Below, piece after piece: positions 58,008-64,000 of a stretch of 64,000 nt of DNA. The DNA lies in contig VZRN01005839.1 in assembly GCA_013397935.1 (NCBI GenBank), forward strand, positions 131,075 to 195,074, given 5' to 3'. The position numbers and the translations under genes were made by a program. Within the stretch, counting starts at the first letter, position 1. Every line of letters starts with the position of its first letter. Origin of the DNA: Dasyornis broadbenti (Eukaryota > Chordata > Aves > Passeriformes > Dasyornithidae). Below the pieces are notes generated by a model that did not search any database, was not told the DNA's origin, and worked only from the letters and a program-made list of their open reading frames with translations.

Positions 58008-60899
58008 TAATTCTGTTGAAAAACAAGGGTTTAATAGTAAACCAGTGATACTTTCTTCATAGTCCTGCAACACTAACTGAGTTCACATGATAAAAATACA
58101 GTTGATTTTAATGTGAACAGTTTTGTACAAACTTTGAAAAGTCAGGGCCTGAGTATGTATAGAAAAGGGAAAATTAGAAGTTAATTGAAAAGAAAACAGA
58201 TGTTACAGAAAGATGGGCAACAAAAACCTGAAAAAAGGAAATGAAAGAATAAAGCAAAGTACTAAATAGTGGAGAGAAATAAAGGATGGAATAAAAATTG
58301 ACTTCCTACATTGTGAAATGTAGACATTAATAATAAACACATATATCTATCTATGTAGCTCAAAAAAACACATCAATTTCATTGCATTTTTCAGTTGAAA
58401 ATTATTATGGTTTAAGTGTGTAGTATTTGCAATCTAGTGTTCTAAGTGATTTTAAATCCTCCAGGAATGCTAAGACTAAAACACTGCCTATTTGCTTTTT
58501 TCATACTTTGGTCCTTCCTCCTTGTACCTTACTTTTCCTTGAACAAAAATTCCTTGTTAAAAAACCTGAAAAACTGTCATGCTCAAATGTCAGATTTTTC
58601 AAAGCTGCTCCTGCACCCCCAAGTGCTCATCTGACTTGATCCATTAAAAATTATAATTGAAATTGGCTACACCAAAATACCTGTGTGATCCAACATGGCT
58701 TTCCTTTATCCTCCTTCTGCATTTCAAAGTCTCTTATACTTCCCCCAGACCTTCCAGCTCCCCAAGTGACTCCATCCCTCATTGTCTCCTGTCTTCCCTC
58801 TCATCTACTGTCAACCAGGGTAAGACTGGCCATACATCCCAACTGCAGAAAATTCCACAGATGTTTGATAAGCTTGCCATGCAGAAGGCATATCCAAATT
58901 TTTGCTAGGTGGGGATAATATTGAAGGACCAACTCCTTCAAAAGTGGCAGAAATAACAAAGGGAAAAACAAAATTGAGACACTCAATTCGTACATGCAGA
59001 AAAATCTACACATAAATCCTTGCAGAAAAGGAGGGAAAAAGAAAGGAACTCTTCTGATAAACTTACTTGTCATTCTTAGCAGAATACTTTGCAAGAAATA
59101 CAGGATGTTGTGCTGCCCACAGAGGCTCCATACCCAGTGAAGGACATGGTCTTATTGATATCTTGTTTTTACTTTCACCTCAGTAATGGCAGAGATTGTA
59201 TCAGAAAGTTTTAAAAGCAAAATAGAGGTTAGATCCATTTTCGATACTCTAAATTAAAAGAATAAATGAATCACCCAACTGTAGTTAATGGGCAATTAAC
59301 ATAATTCTGGTCCGGTGTAGCTGAAAGATAATGAAAAAGCTGATTGCAAATGAACCAGCAGTAATGTGGGAGGTCATAATAGTCCTATAACTCTGAATGA
59401 GAAACCAATTTCTCCTCTAACACTCGGTGCTTTGATTGGTGAAGGGCTTTATCATACTATGAAATTTACCCGTGATAGTATGAGACATAAAAAAAAGGGT
59501 TCTGCAGTGTAAATGGTGGATGGCTGACAGAAGAGGTATCCTGAGCTGCTGCATGAGCCTGTAGTAGTGATCATAAACTAGAGGGTAATTAGAAGAGCAG
59601 TGGTGAATAGAGAGGAGAGGAGCATATATCTGAATAATGAGCTCACAACTGTACTACAGCAGGGCAACAACCCACCAGGGGAAATGCAGCAGGGCGTCAG
59701 ACTCTGCTCCAGCCTGGAGACTGGATGTGCTGATGCCCTCTAACTCGGCCCACCTCCGGGATACAGCGTAATGTCTTCTTTGTGCTCAATTTATTCTTAC
59801 TTAAAGAAGGGGTAATGGGGTGGGATGAATTCCACCTACAATGCTTCTCTCTTCTCTCCACTTACCATCTATGTCCTGATCCTATTAAAACTTAAGATCT
59901 TGTTCAGCAAACTGTCATCAGATAAAGCAAATTACATTTAATGCTAGTGGTAATGCTCTCAAAATCAAGAGAACAATTGTGTCTAGAGCAAGGACCGTCT
60001 CTTTTCCTAGAATTTTAAGTATATCTATATTTAGCCCTTTGTGGCTTTTGAGGGGGAAAGAAAAGGTAATCATGTTAGAACACTGTAATGGTAAATGAAT
60101 CTATGTCCTAGCAGCAGATGGCACATTAATAGAGTACAGACACATACACACAAAAAAGAACTAACCCTTAAAAAAGTACTTTTTTTCCATGGTATTTTTC
60201 ATCACTCTTCCTATGTCTTTTCTACCAGGCTGAATAAAATGATGGTAGATTTAACAGAGAGGACTTATTCCCAGTGCTATATTTATATCATGACAAATCA
60301 ATAGCTTATTGCTGCATTATGCAAAATAGAAAAAGTAAATAGATAAAGTGACAGTGCTTAACACTCATAAATATTTAGCATAACACTTAAGGTGCACGGA
60401 TTACAAACGACCTTTTTGGGCAGATTTTCACATCACCTTTTTCACCCCTGTTCTATTGCTAAAGTGAGTAACAGAAGTCACTGAGGCATTTGAGATGACT
60501 GGATCTTCTTGCTGTGTAGCCATGCGTGCAGCTCTGACACAGGAGCACCAATGCGGATGCCTCCAAGCAGTGAGCACTGGAGCAGACACCTGTAGTCCCT
60601 TCACACTGAGTAGAACACCCACCTGTGTGGTGTCCATCAGATAGCAGAGTGTTGGGTTCAACATGGAAAAAGCACATACACCACAGAAAGTATTACTAAC
60701 CCTCCTGCCTAGCTGTCCAAAAAAACCACTTCCAGACAGAGTTTCAAGAAATACTTTTTGGAATAACTCTGAAGATATCACATTTGTCACCTTATAAAAT
60801 TATTAATAGCCTAGGAAAGAGCAGGTAATAACCTTGACCAACTTGGGAAAGTCAACAGAGCTTTTATAATGGACAGTCTTCCAAATTTCCTAGACTTCT
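58008..60899. other. Intergenic; nothing recognised
   Basis: AT-rich sequence with scattered short open frames lacking domains. The minus-strand frame at 60428-60790 is the longest and has no recognisable family. A stretch near 59640-59770 is a little richer in GC, without further signal. Confidence 0.5.
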
Positions 60900-62123
60900 C
60901 TAGAGAGATCAATGTGTGTGGATGGTGTTAATTCAGTTAACATAACTTACTTGGATTTCCAAAGGTCCCCTAAAAAATCCTTCATAAAAAGTCTTTAAGA
61001 AAGCTGAGCAGTAATGGGATAAAAGGAAAGGTCCCCACATGTATAAGAAACTGTTTAATGGATAAGAAACAGAGGAATAGTCAATGAATATGTTTGCAAC
61101 AGAGTGTGTTTCACCCTTGGAGTTCCAGTGGGGTCTGAGCTGGCAACTGGGATAGTCACTGTATTCATAAGTGATTTGGGAGAGTGGGTGAATAGGGAAT
61201 TCAGGAAGTTTGATGAGGATACAGAGCTATTCAAGATAGCAAGGGCAAGCAGCAACCAAATAAACCTACAGAGGAACTTTATGAGTCTGAGTGACTGGGC
61301 AATTAAATGACAAATGAAATTCACTGTAGATAAATGGAAAGCAATGCACATGGGAAAACCAATTCTAACTCCACATATTAATATGATGGAGTTGATCATT
61401 ACTACTTAGGAGATAGATCTGGGGTTATGACAGATAGTCCTACGAAAATGTCAACCTGATGCTTAATAGCAGTCAAGAAGGCAAGTCAAATGTTAGAAAA
61501 CATTAGGAAATAAATGAAGAACAAAACAGAGAACATCACTGTGCTGCTGCAGAAAACCATCACTCAACCCCACACTGAATAGTGTGTGCTGAATACTGTC
61601 AGGTCCCTTTTTCAAAAATGATACAGGTAAAACAGAAAATTTCAGAGGAAAGCAACAAAAATGATCAAAGCAGTAAAGCAGCCATCATATTAAGAAAAGC
61701 CACTCAGCAACTACAACAGGAGATGCTAGCACACTTTATCCTGGAAAGAAGGATGACCTGTAAGAATATGACACAAATCTGAGAAATCATGAACACAATT
61801 AGAAGGATGGATCTTGATCCTTCCTGCATGAAAACCAGGGAACATCAAATGCAGATACTAAGAACTACATTTAAAACAAACACAATGGTAGATATGTAAA
61901 AATAATTTCCTGATACTGTGGGTGCATAAACCAAAAGGAGGAACAAAACAAGTAGATTGGTCATACGATGAGAGTTACAAAAATGCAGTGACCACATCTA
62001 TTCAGGATGAACATAGCTGAAGTCTGGAGAGCAGCAAGAGCAAGTATCATGCAGAAATAGATGCTGAGCTAGATGGGCCTTTGGCCTTATTAGTAATGGC
62101 TCTTAATATGATCTTACGTTCTT
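60900..62123 (+). mobile_element. Old CR1/L3-type LINE, 3' part
   Basis: Despite heavy decay the sequence follows the 3' half of ancient amniote CR1/L3 LINEs. It starts near a 'cttacttggatttcc' segment and runs through the end of the RT domain and 'taaatggaaagcaatgcaca'. It continues through 'gaaagcaacaaaaatgatca' and the 3' region to 'gagctagatgggcctttggc' and the terminal 'cttacgttctt'. The order of all blocks is preserved over about 1.2 kb. It is far more diverged than the bird CR1 copies at the start of the window, so the insertion is old and may predate birds. The 5' limit is uncertain. Confidence 0.85.
61104..61310 (+). pseudogene. Decayed reverse-transcriptase fragment of the CR1/L3 LINE
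   Basis: This open stretch of 68 codons aligns by eye with the palm region of CR1-type RT. GVPVGSELATGIVTVFISDL corresponds to the GVPQGS...LFxxFINDL block. FDEDTELFKIARASS corresponds to the catalytic FADDTKLF block, in which the second and third residues are changed so the catalytic aspartate pair is lost. LSDWAIK corresponds to LxDWAxKW. Frames before and after are broken by stops and indels. It is not functional. Confidence 0.8.
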
Positions 62124-64000
62124 CAAAAACATTGCTGCATCTCGGATATTCAAAATGTGGTTAACTAACTAAGATGAGGGAATGAATAACACACATTATA
62201 CAGTTCAGACAAATGGAAGGTATCTTCAACTTTCTGTCAATGCAGATTAAGGATAACTAGTCCTGGCAGAAGGCAATGCACACTTTACAGAGGTAGGCAC
62301 TGTAAGAAAATTATATAGTTTCAGATATTTCTTCTTAACTCACATAAACCAATCTGTTTTCTTTGATTACTTTAACAGGACATTTCTTATACCAGAGGGA
62401 CAGACTTTTCTTCCTTCTACTCCCAAATGAATTATGACAGAGATCACCTTGTCTAGTGATCTGGGAAAATTTGCCAGGATCTCCAATAATCTTCCAGTGT
62501 AGTCGCTACCTGAAAGAAATATCTATACTTTGTTCACTATAATGAAATCTGAATTATTTCAGATAATGATGCCAACTGGGAAAGAAGAAAAGGATCTAAA
62601 TTTGAAAGAAGGTTAGGAAGGCATGGGGGCGATATCAAAGCGGCTTAAATAAATTGCTATAAAGATGGCATCAGCAGATGGAGCTGTTACTTACACTCTT
62701 CTAAATTCTTCTCCTTTGCATGCAAGGACTCTCTAAATTTTAAGACGTTATATATTGCATAATTTTGTGATATTATTTCTGTGTTCCAGACTACGGCAAG
62801 TAACAGGGGAGTTTGCTCTGGTCTCTGTCCTAGTGGCTCTACTAGAGCTGCTATTCTGGGAAATCTTTGGTGCTTCTCGGGGCTCCTGAATGAAGACATC
62901 ACCTGAACCCTCACTGCTCTTTATTCAGAGACTATTACATGACAGTGAAAATAAAGTATCCTGCACAAGGACTACACCCTGATTTTGCCCTGCAAGGGTA
63001 AGCTCACCTGCAGGGCTCTAGCGCTGAAGGTTGCTTTGGCAGAAAGACAAGCAGTTTCAGCTGATCCACAAATAACCTTATCGATCCTATCTCTCCTCTC
63101 CTCTCCCAGGCTTTCCAGAACAGTGCTTGAGATGGGGAGGCTCTCTGCCATTTTTCTTGCTGTAGCCCTGCTTATTCTTTCTGTTATCAGATGCATTATC
63201 TCTATACATTATCAGCCACAACAAAGCCAAAAGTAGAAATGCTTTCCCTGTAAAATATTTAACTTAAACCTCCAGTTATCTGATCAAAAGCTTTAGCTCT
63301 GTCCCAGGGAAGAGAGCAACCCTCAGTTTATTGCCCATGGAGGAGCCTATTCTTATTAATCAAGGCACCTCATTCAGTGAAAAGCCATGTTTGGTGAAAC
63401 TGGCCTGGTTGCTGCCTCTGTGGCTTGGTGCGGGGGAGACCGTGTTTAGAGAGGCTATCACAACCTTGGCAAAAATTGTCTCCTCTTTGTTAAATTCTTG
63501 CCTGTACCAGACGCTATCACAGGGCTTTAAATTCCACTTTGGAATTCTATTTTTAGCGCTCAAGTGGGATTTATATGGTGCTCCGACCTAACTTGAGCTC
63601 GCTGCGCAAGGCTGAATTTAGCCTTGTGTGCTCTCACTGCTGAGACTGCTGACTATAATAAACTGAGAAGGGCTTGCTGTACATATGCCTAATGGGCTCC
63701 TATGTACCTGGAATGCAGGACTTCCATGATGACTTTAATTTCACCAAACGTTCGTAACAATAAAGATGACAAATTATGTTTCTAAGTTCACCTTTCTTTA
63801 TCAGCAGTGTCTATACTTCTTTAGTGACTGTTACAGAAAAATACCAAACCCTTGTTTTAAGAATAAATGAAGATTCCCAGATTTTTTACAGCTAAGGAAA
63901 AATTTCAGCCTGGTCTATGATCATGCTATAGCTGCCCTGACCCCCTTCACTTGCAAAAATTTTGAACTGTTGGCCAACTTCAACAAATAGATAGAAGAGC
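62124..64000. other. Intergenic to the window end; nothing recognised
   Basis: AT-rich sequence with short open frames on both strands (62687-62914, 62972-63236, 63331-63591), none with a recognisable domain or splice context. No RNA gene or repeat seen. Confidence 0.5.

Noticed and set aside
42321..64000. Last exon of ARID1B, expected downstream by human synteny
   Set aside because: That exon encodes several hundred residues and would give a long obvious open frame; none is present.
1..64000. CRISPR arrays, bacterial operons, mitochondrial insertions or endogenous retroviral genes
   Set aside because: No regularly spaced repeats, no prokaryotic gene layout, no recognisable mitochondrial gene, and no gag, pol or env-like frame other than the LINE remnants described.

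Overview
The window looks like nuclear DNA from a bird, most likely a passerine (songbird). The evidence is CR1 LINE tails in both orientations, a short SINE with a tRNA-Ile-like head and a CR1-like tail (the architecture of TguSINE1, first described in zebra finch), an old CR1/L3-type LINE remnant, low gene density, long introns with GT..AG borders, and CpG-rich islands in an AT-rich background.

Only one protein-coding gene can be supported: TMEM242 (formerly C6orf35), on the + strand from the start codon at 19223 to the stop at 41211. It has four coding exons (19223-19358, 21201-21301, 26531-26668, 41113-41211) that join in frame to encode 157 residues. The product is a small two-helix mitochondrial inner-membrane protein that helps assemble the ATP synthase c-ring. 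Its promoter lies in a CpG-rich island (about 18.95-20.1 kb) beside an A/C-rich tract, a 19-base run of N and a 19-base C homopolymer. A second CpG-rich island lies deep in intron 3 (about 29.74-30.36 kb) and is not explained by the gene.

Layout: 1-371 is a GC-rich segment cut by the window edge. 372-1672 holds two CR1 copies in opposite orientation. 1673-18834 is intergenic with no supportable gene. 18835-42320 is the TMEM242 locus; its introns contain two CR1 tail fragments, a T38 tract, a 32-bp tandem duplication, the second CpG island and a doubtful decayed open frame antisense in intron 2. 42320-64000 is intergenic, with a compound CAGT/CACT microsatellite, A/C-rich tracts, the tRNA-derived SINE, a 28-bp tandem duplication and a roughly 1.2-kb CR1/L3 remnant carrying a decayed reverse transcriptase.

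In human the neighbours of TMEM242 are ZDHHC14 (divergent) and ARID1B (convergent). Neither is recognisable here, so if synteny holds they lie outside the window. The remaining open frames of 60-160 codons show no domain, codon pattern or splice context that would support a gene. I found no clear new biological system. The points most worth a second look are the intron-3 CpG island with its strong orphan splice donor, the possible decayed coding sequence in intron 2, and the long LINE remnant.
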